A DNA stretch of 64,000 bases from Actinomycetales bacterium (GTDB lineage Bacteria; Actinomycetota; Actinomycetes; Actinomycetales; Dermatophilaceae), in the NCBI GenBank assembly GCA_016710385.1, contig JADJVX010000026.1:186001-250000 (forward strand), given 5' to 3'. Within the stretch, counting starts at the first letter, position 1, and each line of letters begins with the position of its first letter. A program made the translations under genes and the position numbers. The notes under the pieces were generated by a model. The model was given only the letters and a program-made list of their open reading frames with translations. It searched no databases and had not been told where the DNA came from. Shown here one piece after another: positions 9,905 through 19,228 of this stretch.

Positions 9905-10465
9905 AGGGCGGGTCGGAGACTTTCCCGGCAGATCCAGCCCACCCAACCCCGCAAACACGGCGAGTCGGAAGGTTTCCCCGCCACCGTGAGCCCATGTGGT
10001 GCCGAATAGCCGGCGAGTCGGAGAGTTTCCCGGCCGGACGACCGATCCCAGCACGTCCTAGACCCGCTCGCCTCGGCCAAACACGGCGAGTCGGAGGGTT
10101 TCCCCGCCGCCGTGAGCCCATGTGGTGCCGAATAGCCGGCGAGTCGGAGAGTTTCCCGGCCGGACGACCGATCCCAGCACATCCTCGACCTGTTCGCCCC
10201 GGCCAAACACGGCGAGTCGGAAGGTTTCCCGCCACCGTGAGCCCGCGTGGTGCCGAATAGCCGGCGAGTCGGAAGGTTTCCCGGCCAGTTCCAGCCCGCC
10301 CAGCCCCGCAAACACGGCGAGTCCGGCGAGTCGGAGGTTTCCCGGCAGTTCCAGCCCACCCAGCCCCGCAAACACGGCGAGTCGGAAGGTTTCCCCGCCA
10401 CCGTGAGCCCGCGGGGTGCCGAATAGCCGGCGAGTCGGAGAGTTTCCCGGCAGATCCCGCCCGCC
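9905..10465. repeat. Repeat array A (GAGTCGGAAGGTTTCC family)
   Basis: About ten imperfect units of roughly 50-65 bp in the gap between the GAF regulator and fadH. The shared core is CGGCGAGTCGG-A-GGTTTCCC. Two flank types alternate: units entered from AAACACGGCG and units entered from GAATAGCCGGCG. Several units are separated by near-identical text such as CACCGTGAGCCC. The core is the reverse complement of the unit in array B at 57.0-58.1 kb, 47 kb away. All six frames over it give low-complexity shadow proteins. 9684-9904 before it holds nothing I can identify. Confidence 0.85.
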
Positions 10466-10486
10466 CCAACTCGCCGACCCGACCAG

Positions 10487-12523
10487 TCAGATCGAGACGG
10501 CGACCTCGGTGCCCTGCTTGATGGCCCGCTTCGCGTCGAGCTCGGCTGCGACATCGGCACCGCCGATGAGCCGCACGTCGGCACCCGACTCGTCGAGCAC
10601 GGCATACAGGTCGCGCATCGGTTCTTGCCCCGTGGCGAGCACAACCGTGTCGACCGGCAGCACCGTCGAGCGTTCCCCGACCCGCACGTGCAGCCCGGCA
10701 TCGTCGATCCGTTCATACACCGCACCGGCGATGAAGACCACGCCGCGGTTCTTGAGCACGGTGCGGTGGATCCAGCCGGTGGTGCGACCCAACCCGGCGC
10801 CGACCTTGGAGTCCTTGCGCTGGAGCAGAAAGACCTTGCGCGCCGACGGCTCCTCCTGCGGCTCGGTCAGTCCACCCGCCTGCCGGTATGCCGTGTCGAC
10901 GCCCCATTCGGCGGCCCAGGCCTGCGGATCGAGCGAGGTCGACGGGCCGGCCTGGGTGAGGTATTCGGCCACGTCGAAGCCGATGCCACCGGCACCCATG
11001 ATCGCCACCGTCGCCCCGACTGGAGCCTTGTCGCGCAGCACGTCGAGGTAGGACACCACCTTGGGGTGATCAACGCCCTCGACCTCGGGCACCCGCGGGA
11101 CGACACCGGTGGCGAGCACGACGACGTCGAAGCCGTCCGGGCTGAGCCCGCCGGGCAGCAGGTCGGCGGCACTGACCCGGACCCCGAGCCGCACGTCAAC
11201 GCCGGTCGCCTCCAGCTCACCGCGGAAGTAGCGCAGCGTCTCCTCGAACTCCTCCTTGCCGGGGATCTGCTTGGCCAGGTTGAACTGCCCGCCGATCTGA
11301 TCGGCAGCCTCGAACAGCACGACCTGGTGACCACGCCGCGCCGCTGTCGTCGCGCACGCCAGCCCCGCCGGGCCGCCCCCGACGACCGCCACCCGGCGTC
11401 GAGTCGCAGCCGGAGCAATGACGAGCTCGGTCTCGTGACAGGCCCGCGGGTTGACCAGACACGAGGTCATCTTGGCGGCGAAGGTGTGGTCGAGGCAGGC
11501 CTGATTGCACGCAATGCAGGTGTTGATCCGATCCGCTTGTCCTGCAGCGGCTTTCACCATGAAGTCCGGGTCGGCCAGGAACGGCCGGGCCATCGAGACG
11601 AGGTCGGCGTCCCCGCGAGCGAGCACCCGCTCGGCGACCTCGGGTGTGTTGATCCGGTTGGTCGTCACGAGCGGCACGGACACCGAGTCCTTGAGCTTGC
11701 GGGTGACCCAGGTGAAGGCGGCCCGCGGCACACTCGTCGCGATCGTCGGGATGCGTGCCTCGTGCCAGCCGATGCCGGTGTTGATCATCGTCGCTCCGGC
11801 CGCCTCGACCGCCTTGGCCAACTGGACGACCTCGTCGAAGGTCGAGCCATCCTCGACCAGGTCGAGCATCGAGAGCCGATAGATGACGATGAAGTCGGGC
11901 CCGACCGCCGCACGCACCGCCCGGACCACCTCGACCGGGAACCGCATCCGCGCGGCATACGATCCGCCCCACTCGTCGGTGCGCCGGTTGGTGCGCGTCA
12001 CGAGGAATTGGTTGAGCAGATAGCCCTCCGATCCCATGATCTCGACACCGTCGTAGCCGGCCGATTGGGCCAGCGCGGCGCAGCGCGCGAAGTCGGCGAT
12101 GGTCTGGCGGACCTCGTCGCCGCTCAGCTCGCGTGGCGTGATCGGCGAGATCGGCGCCTGAACCGGGCTCGGACCCACCGCGTTGGGGTGCGCGGCATAC
12201 CGGCCGGCGTGCAGGATTTGCAGCGCGATCTTGCCGCCGGCGTCGTGGACCGCCGAGGTGACGACCCGATGCTGCTGCGCTTCCTCGGGGGTGCTCACCA
12301 TGGCCGCGCCATAGAGGACCCGCCCGGCGTCGTTGGGTGCGAACCCGCCGGTGACGATGAGCCCGACCCCGCCGCGCGCGCGCTCGGCGTAGAAGGCCGC
12401 CATCCGGTCGAAGCCGCCCGGCACCTCCTCCAGACCGACGTGCATCGAGCCCATGACGGCGCGGTTGCGCAGCGTCGTGAAGCCCAGGTCCAAGGGTGCA
12501 AGCAGATGTGGGTATGCCGTCAT
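10487..12523 (-). CDS. fadH: NADPH-dependent 2,4-dienoyl-CoA reductase
   Basis: 678-aa flavo-iron-sulfur enzyme for beta-oxidation of unsaturated fatty acids; it reduces 2,4-dienoyl-CoA with NADPH. N-terminal old-yellow-enzyme barrel (LLAPLDLGFTTLRNR, HAGRYA, GYDGVEIMGSEGYL, NQFL...TNRRTDEWGG). The 4Fe-4S Cys set is visible as CIACNQACLD and, 11 residues on, C-LVNPRAC. FAD and NADPH Rossmann motifs follow (VAVVGGGPAGLACA, VAIMGAGGIGFDVAEYL). Length matches E. coli FadH. Start is the ATG at 12523; its second to fourth codons (ACG GCA TAC) lie in a GTATGCCG octamer. Monocistronic, flanked downstream by array A. Confidence 0.95.
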   Translation of the reverse strand: MTAYPHLLAPLDLGFTTLRNRAVMGSMHVGLEEVPGGFDRMAAFYAERARGGVGLIVTGGFAPNDAGRVLYGAAMVSTPEEAQQHRVVTSAVHDAGGKIALQILHAGRYAAHPNAVGPSPVQAPISPITPRELSGDEVRQTIADFARCAALAQSAGYDGVEIMGSEGYLLNQFLVTRTNRRTDEWGGSYAARMRFPVEVVRAVRAAVGPDFIVIYRLSMLDLVEDGSTFDEVVQLAKAVEAAGATMINTGIGWHEARIPTIATSVPRAAFTWVTRKLKDSVSVPLVTTNRINTPEVAERVLARGDADLVSMARPFLADPDFMVKAAAGQADRINTCIACNQACLDHTFAAKMTSCLVNPRACHETELVIAPAATRRRVAVVGGGPAGLACATTAARRGHQVVLFEAADQIGGQFNLAKQIPGKEEFEETLRYFRGELEATGVDVRLGVRVSAADLLPGGLSPDGFDVVVLATGVVPRVPEVEGVDHPKVVSYLDVLRDKAPVGATVAIMGAGGIGFDVAEYLTQAGPSTSLDPQAWAAEWGVDTAYRQAGGLTEPQEEPSARKVFLLQRKDSKVGAGLGRTTGWIHRTVLKNRGVVFIAGAVYERIDDAGLHVRVGERSTVLPVDTVVLATGQEPMRDLYAVLDESGADVRLIGGADVAAELDAKRAIKQGTEVAVSI

Positions 12524-12633
12524 GGCGCGCCTCCGGGTCGTGCGGGGTCATCGTCGGCCCCGCTTGCGAGCCTGCCCTATCCGGAGCATCCAGAGCAAAG
12601 TAGCTGGGCAGGAGTTCGCTTAGGGTGGCGTCG

Positions 12634-13356
12634 ATGGCAGAGAACTCACCGCCCCCAACGCCCCGGCAGCCCCCGCAGCCACGACGCCCGCGCCGGCGCC
12701 GGGTGCTGCGCTGGGCGGTCGCCCTGCTCGCGGTCGGTGGGCTCACGGCATACCTGCCCTGGTTGTGGGTCGTGCGGCAGTCGGACGGGCACGTGCATCC
12801 CGTGGCCGAGGCGCCGTCAGCGGACGTGACCTTGGTGCTCGGCGCGGGGCTGACGCCCAACGGGCGGCCCTCGCCGTATCTCGCCGCGCGGCTGGATGTG
12901 GCCAAGGCGCTGCTCGACGCGGGCAAGACCCAGGTGCTGCTCGTGTCCGGCGACAACCGCACCGAGGATTACGACGAGCCGACGGCGATGCGCGACTACC
13001 TCGTCGAGCAGGGCGTGCCGGCGTGGCGAGTCGTGCTCGACTTCGCCGGGCGCGACACCTACGACTCGTGCGCGCGCGCCCAACGGATCTTCGGGGTCGA
13101 CCGGCTGCTCGTCGTGTCGCAGGGCTATCACGTGCCGCGGGCAGTGGCGACCTGCCGCGCGCTCGGGGTGGATGCCGAGGCGGTGGGGGACTGGTCGGTG
13201 CAGCCATTGAGCAACGGGGCGACCTGGCGGTGGGGCGAGTTCCGCGAGCGCGGCGCGGCCTGGAAGACCGCGTGGGACCTACTCTCGCACCGAGATCCTG
13301 TGCTGGGCGCGCCGGAGTCAGGGGTGCGCGACGCGCTCAATCGCGCTCGACCGTGA
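12634..13356 (+). CDS. SanA/YdcF-like DUF218 membrane protein
   Basis: About 240 aa. Pro/Arg-rich cytoplasmic start, one transmembrane span (residues ~27-48), then a DUF218 domain outside: VTLVLGAGLTPNGRPSPYLA, VSGDNRTEDYDEP, a conserved DTYDSCARA and the SQGYHVPRA motif. This is the SanA (vancomycin exclusion) branch, linked to envelope barrier function; the exact activity is unknown. An in-frame GTG at 12625, nine bases upstream, with GGAG ten bases before it, is an equally possible start. Ends just before the lower-GC island. Confidence 0.85.
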   Translation: MAENSPPPTPRQPPQPRRPRRRRVLRWAVALLAVGGLTAYLPWLWVVRQSDGHVHPVAEAPSADVTLVLGAGLTPNGRPSPYLAARLDVAKALLDAGKTQVLLVSGDNRTEDYDEPTAMRDYLVEQGVPAWRVVLDFAGRDTYDSCARAQRIFGVDRLLVVSQGYHVPRAVATCRALGVDAEAVGDWSVQPLSNGATWRWGEFRERGAAWKTAWDLLSHRDPVLGAPESGVRDALNRARP

Positions 13357-13553
13357 CGCCCTTCCAGAAGGCGATCCGGCCCTTGCCGGCCGCCGCTTTT
13401 CGGTGTTTCTTCAGACTCTTATCCAGGCAGCAAAGCGCTGCCAAAGCCCTGTAAGTGCAAACCGAGAGCCACGGCGCGAGTCTTGTAAAGTGGTCTCTTC
13501 AAAGGGTTGACAACTGGCAGACTTCGTCAGACCATCGGACCAAGGAGGCCACG
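13357..13553 (+). promoter_or_regulatory. Lower-GC leader of the secreted-peptidase gene
   Basis: 197 bp where GC content drops. A TTGACA box at 13507-13512 is a possible -35, though no clear -10 lies 17 bases on. AAGGAGG at 13542-13548, five bases before the ATG at 13554, is the best ribosome site in the area and fixes that start. Confidence 0.5.
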
Positions 13554-13717
13554 ATGGACACGAACGCCCCAATTCACACCCTTCCATTTGGAGCGAGTAC
13601 TTCACCAAAGGTCCCTGCCCCCCCGGCGACATCGTCACTGTTGAGCCCGAGGCCGACGGCTCACACGGTGGACGGGCAAGTTTAGGGACCAGACGTCTAG
13701 CCCTAGCGGGATCCGCC
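13554..13717 (+). other. N-terminal segment of the secreted peptidase gene, out of frame at a C7 tract
   Basis: The ATG at 13554 has an excellent ribosome site, but its frame stops at 13685. A run of seven C (13618-13624) lies inside. If it were eight C, the frame would join the one carrying TRRLALAGSALGAW...SAQA-LS, a twin-arginine signal peptide with an AxA cleavage site, followed by the peptidase domain. The joined product would be 296 aa. I read this as one gene split by an indel in a homopolymer: sequencing error, slippage or true mutation. Confidence 0.55.
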
Positions 13718-14443
13718 TTGGGCGCTTGGTCGATCGCTACAGCGCCTTCTGCGCAGGCGCTGTCCTCCTACGGGGAGATTAATGACTGGCCCACATACTA
13801 CGAAGTCCCTCCATTTCCGGCCGTTCAATGGCAGTACGACACTACCTTCTATTCGCGCCTTGAGGCATGGATAAGGTTCTTCTATGTCAACACGCCCTAC
13901 AACTGGGTTACCCCAGCCCAGATTTGCGGCTACGGCGCGTACGTGAACAAACCTGGCTATCACGGCTCGGGAAGAGCATTCGACCTTTCCAGAATATACC
14001 TCCACGTCGACGGTCTCTGGGAGCGTGTCTTTAACGGACGCTATGACGAATGGCGAAGTCTAACGGGGTCGGCGCTCACGGTAACTCGAAAGCGCTACTT
14101 TGCCTGCGCTGCGAGCATACATTATCACTTCCGGAATGTTCTTACATATCTTTACAATACCGATCACTGGAACCACATTCACATCGACAACGGGGTCTCC
14201 GGCGCGGGAAACTCCTACTTTGTAACCAGTTCAGGAGCACAAGTAGAATTCGTGCGGGCTGCGCTCAACTATGTCTGGGGCTATCCTGTCGCGATCAACC
14301 AATCTTGGGATTCTACAGTCGACTACTACGTCCGCTTGGCATTGGTGCGCAGCGGTGGCGCTGGGCCTTTGACTACACAGAGTTACTGGCAACGATTTTG
14401 CCAGTCCACCACTAGGTTTGGCACTGGAAAACAAGCCTACTGA
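13718..14443 (+). CDS. Secreted peptidase, M15/extensin-C-like (catalytic part)
   Basis: 241 aa in the intact frame; the true start is likely upstream at 13554. The domain carries ICGYGAYVNKPGYHGSGRAFDLSR and, 55 residues later, DHWNHIHIDNG. The His...Asp...His-x-His arrangement is the zinc site of M15 D,D-carboxypeptidases and extensin-like C-terminal domains, so peptidoglycan peptide cleavage is the likely activity. The last 70 residues (SGAQVEFVRAALNYVW onward) look like a divergent peptidoglycan-binding repeat. The gene is about 50% GC with A/T-ending codons (ATA, AGA, TTT), unlike its neighbours, suggesting transfer. The weak TTG start at 13718 has no ribosome site. Confidence 0.6.
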   Translation: MGAWSIATAPSAQALSSYGEINDWPTYYEVPPFPAVQWQYDTTFYSRLEAWIRFFYVNTPYNWVTPAQICGYGAYVNKPGYHGSGRAFDLSRIYLHVDGLWERVFNGRYDEWRSLTGSALTVTRKRYFACAASIHYHFRNVLTYLYNTDHWNHIHIDNGVSGAGNSYFVTSSGAQVEFVRAALNYVWGYPVAINQSWDSTVDYYVRLALVRSGGAGPLTTQSYWQRFCQSTTRFGTGKQAY

Positions 14444-14458
14444 ATTCGGAGCGCTGTC

Positions 14459-15487
14459 ATGACGAGTTCTGGGACCATCCGCCCATCTTCCCCGATGAGG
14501 CGACGGCAATTCATTACACTTGCGGGCGCCTTCGTGGGAGCAGTTAGTCTGGGCAGCTGCGCGCCGGCCTCGAACGCCCTTCCAGCCAAGGGATCCGTCG
14601 ATGTCCTTGGCTCGACCGGAAACACCGCCCGGCCATCGCCGGACAAGCCAGTGTCCTTACCCATGCTTGTCGGCGCAGAAGTGCGCAGGCCTGGGGAAAG
14701 CACTATCACCTTGCCCGCGAACTGGTCCGTCACCAGAGTCTACCGCAGTGCTGTCGGAGTTCTGGTCGATGCCACAGAAGCCGATGCGCGCTTCCTTGGC
14801 GTCGTGGGGAAAGACGGCGTGCCGCGTCGTCTTGACTCGATTGTGCCTCCGATTGCCGTGAGTGCTGACGGGCAACTGGTCGCCGGACTCGTGCCTATAC
14901 CTCAGAAGCCGGGCGACGCCGCGATGCCCGCCCGGGAGGCTCTGATCATTCGGCTCGCATCCAACCGTATAGAACATCAAGTACGAGTCGGCGTCCTTTT
15001 CCCGGAGATCTTTATTGCGCCAGACACACTGCTGCTGGCTAACAGCGGGGGAGGGATGGAAGTGTGGACTCTAGCCCAGGGACTTGCTCCTCTGCCAACG
15101 CCGGTCGGTTTCCGCCCGGTAGGGAGAACCGCGCGCGGGGATGCCATTGCCGTGAATGAATCCGGCTCAGTCGCTGCCTTCTCCTGGCCGGCAGGAATAC
15201 GACAATGGTCTATGCAAGGAACTGCCAGATCATGGCCAGTGGTTTCTCCGAGCGGTCTGAGGATCGCCGTCCTAACGGAGGGACGGCGACTCGTATTCCT
15301 ACGCTCCCAAGATGGCGCTATCGACGGGGACGTCGCATGCCCCTTGAGTGAAGGGCCCAGATTGGTGTGGGAATCGGACGAGGACGTGTTGATCTCGGAC
15401 TCAAGCCCACGTGACGGCGCGGTTCTTCGTGGGAACAGGCAGGGCTGCACGGTTGCTTTTGACGGAAGTGGACTGGTTGCGTCGTAA
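14459..15487 (+). CDS. Tat-exported lipoprotein, beta-propeller-like
   Basis: 342-aa predicted lipoprotein 15 bases after the peptidase gene. The signal RRRQFITLAGAFVGAVSLG ends in the lipobox LGSC, giving a Tat-type lipoprotein signal with Cys near residue 33. After it come repeated beta-strand segments of the WD/propeller kind (GVLVDATEADARFLGVV, ISADGQ-like turns, a SPSGLRIAVLTEGRRLVFL strand). No enzyme motif is visible. It shares the lower GC of its neighbour and no octamers, so the two genes probably arrived together. Function unknown; it may bind envelope material released by, or needed by, the peptidase. Confidence 0.7.
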   Translation: MTSSGTIRPSSPMRRRQFITLAGAFVGAVSLGSCAPASNALPAKGSVDVLGSTGNTARPSPDKPVSLPMLVGAEVRRPGESTITLPANWSVTRVYRSAVGVLVDATEADARFLGVVGKDGVPRRLDSIVPPIAVSADGQLVAGLVPIPQKPGDAAMPAREALIIRLASNRIEHQVRVGVLFPEIFIAPDTLLLANSGGGMEVWTLAQGLAPLPTPVGFRPVGRTARGDAIAVNESGSVAAFSWPAGIRQWSMQGTARSWPVVSPSGLRIAVLTEGRRLVFLRSQDGAIDGDVACPLSEGPRLVWESDEDVLISDSSPRDGAVLRGNRQGCTVAFDGSGLVAS

Positions 15488-15722
15488 ACGGAGACGGTGG
15501 ACCTTGTTGGGGTACGGAGGGAGGATTCGTCGGGTCAAGTCGTCGGGTCAATGGGGACACTGACGCTGTCCGCCCTCTCTGTGCTCCCCGGTGGTCGCCG
15601 GGTCGCGCGACAGTCCGGTTGAGGTCGCGGGGCCCCTCGCTTGGGCTGCTTCTTTGCTTCATCGGACTGATGCCGCGCCCTGATCTCTCCCAGGTGGGGC
15701 GGATGCTGGGTAGGGTCCGGCC

Positions 15723-17090
15723 ATGACACGTCGTCGCCAGGTATGGCGAGTGCTGCGCCGGATCCTGATCGGGCTGGTCACCTTCGTGCTGGTCGCGCTG
15801 GTGGGGGGCTACCTCTACGCCAAACCGCTGTTGCTCACCGCCACGGGGTATGCCGCGCACAACGCCTGTGCGGTCGCGGGCATCGCGGGGCGACCGGTCG
15901 CGGAGCGCACCGATCTGCCGCCCAACCCGCTCGTCCCCTACCTGCGCACCAGTCCGAATTCCGATGGGAGCGAGGTGGGTTCGACGGTGCTGGGGGTGCT
16001 GGCGCGGCAGACGGCCAGCTATCGCTCCGACACGGGCTGCACCATCGGGGGCACGGTGAGCGATCGCGTGACGGCCAAGGTCGACGCTTCCCGCAATCCC
16101 CTGGCGTCGGCTCCCGCCGCGGCGTCGAACCCGGCCGTCGAGGCGGCGCTGGCCACGGCATACGGGGATGATCTCGACCCCGCCGCGAAGGCGATCCTCG
16201 GCACCCGGGCGATCATCGTGCTCAAGGACGGCAAGCTCGTCGGCGAGCGTTATGCGCCTGGATTCGACTCCACAACAAGACAATTGGGCTGGTCGATGGC
16301 CAAGAGCGTCACCAATTTGGTTGTCGGGCGGCTCGTGGCGCAGGGGGCGGTCACAGTCTCCGACGCCGCCCTGCGGCCGGAATGGACCGACGACCGCAAG
16401 TCCATCACCGTCGACCAGCTCATGCGGATGACCAGCGGGTTGAGGTGGGACGAGACCTACGACCTCGGCACACCGATCACCTCGATGCTCTATCTCGAGC
16501 CCGACATGGCGAAATTCGTTGCAAGCCAACCACTAGCGCACCCGGTCGGCACCTATCAGCAATATTCCAGCGGGAGCACCAACCTGCTCTGCGACGTCCT
16601 GGCCCGCAAGGCCGGCGCCCGCGCCGACCTCCCGGCGCGCGAGCTGCTCGCGCCGCTCGGGCTCGCTTCTGCGGTATGGGAGACCGACACGACCGGTATG
16701 CCGGTGTGCAGCTCCTACCTCTGGGCCACGCCGCGCGACTGGGCGGCGATCGGCCAGTTCGCCCTGCAGGACGGGGTGTGGAACGGCGAACGCCTGCTGC
16801 CCGAGGGCTGGATGGCGACGTCGACCACGGCTGCGCCGGTGGCCACCACTGAGGACCCGGGCTATGCCGCGGGCTGGTGGGCCAACAAGCTGCCGGACGG
16901 TTCGCTGCTCGACTCGTCCCTGCCGGCCGATGCCTATTGGGCTAGCGGCCACGACGGGCAGCGGCTGTATGTGGTGCCGTCGGAGAGGTTGGTCGTCGTG
17001 CGGTTGGGGTTCAGCCCACAGGCGCCCGGCAAGGACATTCGCGCGGTGCCGTTGGTCAAGGCCCTCATCGCCGCGACGTCTCACGATTGA
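15723..17090 (+). CDS. Serine hydrolase, beta-lactamase/class C PBP-like
   Basis: 455-aa membrane-anchored serine hydrolase. One N-terminal span (residues ~13-35), a linker domain, then a beta-lactamase fold: nucleophile SMAKS (SxxK), YSSGSTN for the Tyr-x-Asn element, and SGHDGQ in place of the KTG-type motif. The family includes esterases, D,D-peptidases and penicillin-binding relatives; the group with a DUF-like leader and HDGQ ending is usually annotated only as serine hydrolase. The 235 bp before it (15488-15722) hold a direct repeat GTCGTCGGGTCAA and no clear promoter. An octamer-poor region ends here; the usual high GC resumes. Confidence 0.88.
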   Translation: MTRRRQVWRVLRRILIGLVTFVLVALVGGYLYAKPLLLTATGYAAHNACAVAGIAGRPVAERTDLPPNPLVPYLRTSPNSDGSEVGSTVLGVLARQTASYRSDTGCTIGGTVSDRVTAKVDASRNPLASAPAAASNPAVEAALATAYGDDLDPAAKAILGTRAIIVLKDGKLVGERYAPGFDSTTRQLGWSMAKSVTNLVVGRLVAQGAVTVSDAALRPEWTDDRKSITVDQLMRMTSGLRWDETYDLGTPITSMLYLEPDMAKFVASQPLAHPVGTYQQYSSGSTNLLCDVLARKAGARADLPARELLAPLGLASAVWETDTTGMPVCSSYLWATPRDWAAIGQFALQDGVWNGERLLPEGWMATSTTAAPVATTEDPGYAAGWWANKLPDGSLLDSSLPADAYWASGHDGQRLYVVPSERLVVVRLGFSPQAPGKDIRAVPLVKALIAATSHD

Positions 17091-17122
17091 CCCCGACACA
17101 CCGGTACAGACCCGACCGACCC

Positions 17123-17173
17123 ACTGACGCGTTTGGCTGCTTGCGGCCACGGGATGCAACCAAACGCGTCAGT
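17123..17173. repeat. ACTGACGCGTTTGG palindromic element, copy 1
   Basis: Two perfect 14-bp arms (ACTGACGCGTTTGG / CCAAACGCGTCAGT) around a 23-base loop that can itself pair partly. It sits 33 bases after the serine hydrolase stop. The same element recurs at 17338, 29686 and 38472. It could end transcription, or be a small mobile or REP-like element. Confidence 0.8.
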
Positions 17174-17337
17174 CCGAGACTCCTCGCGCTCCCGGGACCT
17201 GTCCGCGACTCGGTGCGGTGACCGCAGCCGAGGAACGCAGCCGACGGACGCGTGCGGGGACCCGCCAGCGAACCAGCCAGACCCGACCCACGCGCTGGGC
17301 CTGATCGCGCCGAACGACGGGGCACCAACCGACCCAA

Positions 17338-17388
17338 ACTGACGCGTTTGGCTGCTTGCGGCGACGGGAAGCAACCAAACGCGTCAGT
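17338..17388. repeat. ACTGACGCGTTTGG palindromic element, copy 2
   Basis: Second copy, same arms, 165 bases after copy 1, upstream of the MFS gene. The flank AGTCCGAGA-TCCTCGCG also repeats after copy 1, so the segment may have duplicated. Downstream (17427-17470) is a short tandem of CAGACCGCC units. The rest of 17174-17544 holds nothing I recognise. Confidence 0.8.
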
Positions 17389-17544
17389 CCGAGATTCCTC
17401 GCGATCCCGAGAGAGCTCTTGGCCGAACCCAGCAGACCGCCCAGACCGCCCAGACCGCCCAGACCACCCATGCCGCGCGTCCAGACTGGACACCCCGCGG
17501 CGTTGCCCGATCGTTGGCCTCGGCCGATCAGGGAAGATGACACC

Positions 17545-19128
17545 GTGGCCGCGCCATGGAAACGCCCGCACCAGACCGGGGACACTCCCCCCGTCGAGTC
17601 TGGTGTGGGCCGCGCGCGCACGGCCCGGGCCGCCAAAGCGGTGGGGCGCGGGATGCGCACCACGGGGCGGGTGACCGCCCGCGGCACGCGGGCCGGTGCG
17701 CAGTTCGTCGGGCGCGGCACCAAGGCGGGGGCGGCGAAGTTCCGCGCGTTCGCACGGGCCGACGGCGCCGACCGCAGCGGGCTAGCTCGCCTGGTCGAGC
17801 TGCACGCGGTCGGATCGGCCGCCGACGCCGCCTTCACGATCTCACTGGCCAGCACCGTGCTCGCGCTGCCGACCGGCCAGGCGCGGGGTCAGGTCGCGCT
17901 CTTCCTGGCCACAACGATGGCCCCCTTTGTCGTGCTGTCGCCGCTCATCGGGCCGCTGCTCGACCGCTACCGGCACGGCCGGCGCTGGGCCATCGGCGCC
18001 ACCCTGGCGCTGCGGGCATTTCTCAGTTGGCAGCTGGCCGCGCTGCTCGCGGAGGGGTCGGCGTGGGTGCTGCCGGTCGCCTTACTCTGCCTCGTGGCAA
18101 CACGCGCGTATGCCGTGACGACCGCCGCCGCGATCCCCCGGGTCGTGCCGGAGGGCATCACGTTGGTCAAGGCCAACTCACGATTCTCGATCGCGAGCCT
18201 CATCGGGATGGCCCTGGGCAGTGTGGTCGCCGGGCTGGTCGGGCGGATCGGTCCCGACTGGTCGTTGCGCGTGGCCTTCCTCGCCTATGTGGTCGCGACC
18301 GTGCTGGCGATCACGCTCCCGGCGGTCGTCGACTCGCATCGGGAGCCGCCCCGGGAGGCGCTGCCCACGGCATACCCCGAAGTCGACGGCGTCGGGGACG
18401 AGCAAGACCCGGGCTACGCGGGCTACCCCGAGGTCAACGAGGCAGGCGAGTCCGGCGACCGCGCAGACCGCGCAGACCCCGCAGACCCGGGCGTTGTCGG
18501 TACCGGGCAAGCCGGAAGGCGGGCGCACGCGCGGATCGGCGTGCGGGCCTGGCTGCGGCGGAGACTGACGCTGGTCGTCCCCGAATCGGTGCGGACCGCG
18601 ATGCTCGCCGGGAGTGCCGCGCGGCTGTTGACGGGTTTCCTGACGCTGTTTGCCGGGTTCCTCATGAGCGAGGCACCGCCCGAGGGCGTGCGTGATGTCG
18701 TGGCACTCGGGGCCGTGGCGGTCGCCGCCGGGGTGGGCAATGCGGCAGGCGCGTTCCTGGGCAATCGGCTGGGTCGGCGGGTGCCGCAGAGGGTCGCGAC
18801 CGGGATGCTGCTGCTGGCGACGGTGAGTGCGGTGGCGACGGCGGCGTTCTATTCGCTGGTGACGCTGATCGTGCTCGGGCTGGTGACGGGGGCGTTCGCG
18901 CAACTCGGGCGGCTGTGTCTGGGCGCGATCGTGCAGTCGGACACGGACGAGGCGATGCACTCTCGGGTGTTCGCGCAGAGCGAGACCCGCTTGCAGGGGG
19001 CCTGGGTCATCGGCGGGGCGTTGGGGACGGTGCTGCCGTTGATCCCCTGGCTGGGATTCGGGGCGGTGAGCGCGGTGCTGGTGGTGGCGTTGGTGACCGT
19101 AGTCCGCGCCGAGGTGCGCACCCGCTGA
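17545..19128 (+). CDS. MFS transporter
   Basis: 527-aa major-facilitator-type membrane protein from the GTG at 17545, chosen because the open frame upstream is a Pro-Arg repeat shadow; AGGGA lies ten bases before. The N-terminus is a ~75-residue basic, Gly/Arg/Thr-rich cytoplasmic extension. Six hydrophobic spans follow (ADAAFTISLASTVLAL, LSPLIGPLLDRYRHGRRW, the MFS loop motif), then a long acidic central loop with RADRADPADPG repeats and six more spans. Substrate unknown. The extension and loop are longer than usual for the family. Monocistronic. Confidence 0.82.
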   Translation: MAAPWKRPHQTGDTPPVESGVGRARTARAAKAVGRGMRTTGRVTARGTRAGAQFVGRGTKAGAAKFRAFARADGADRSGLARLVELHAVGSAADAAFTISLASTVLALPTGQARGQVALFLATTMAPFVVLSPLIGPLLDRYRHGRRWAIGATLALRAFLSWQLAALLAEGSAWVLPVALLCLVATRAYAVTTAAAIPRVVPEGITLVKANSRFSIASLIGMALGSVVAGLVGRIGPDWSLRVAFLAYVVATVLAITLPAVVDSHREPPREALPTAYPEVDGVGDEQDPGYAGYPEVNEAGESGDRADRADPADPGVVGTGQAGRRAHARIGVRAWLRRRLTLVVPESVRTAMLAGSAARLLTGFLTLFAGFLMSEAPPEGVRDVVALGAVAVAAGVGNAAGAFLGNRLGRRVPQRVATGMLLLATVSAVATAAFYSLVTLIVLGLVTGAFAQLGRLCLGAIVQSDTDEAMHSRVFAQSETRLQGAWVIGGALGTVLPLIPWLGFGAVSAVLVVALVTVVRAEVRTR

Positions 19129-19228
19129 CCCGTCGCGGATGGTAGGCCCGCCCCGGCTCGACCGACAATTCGGCCGACAATTCGACCGACAAATTCGAAC
19201 CGACGGAAGATCGCGGATGAGGAGGAGA

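Noticed and set aside
9905..10465. CRISPR array
   Set aside because: Units are imperfect, the text between cores is itself repeated and not unique, and no cas genes are near. The same holds for array B.
13618..13624. Programmed ribosomal frameshift at C7
   Set aside because: No downstream stimulatory structure is visible, and other frameshifts of the same sign make indel error or mutation more likely.
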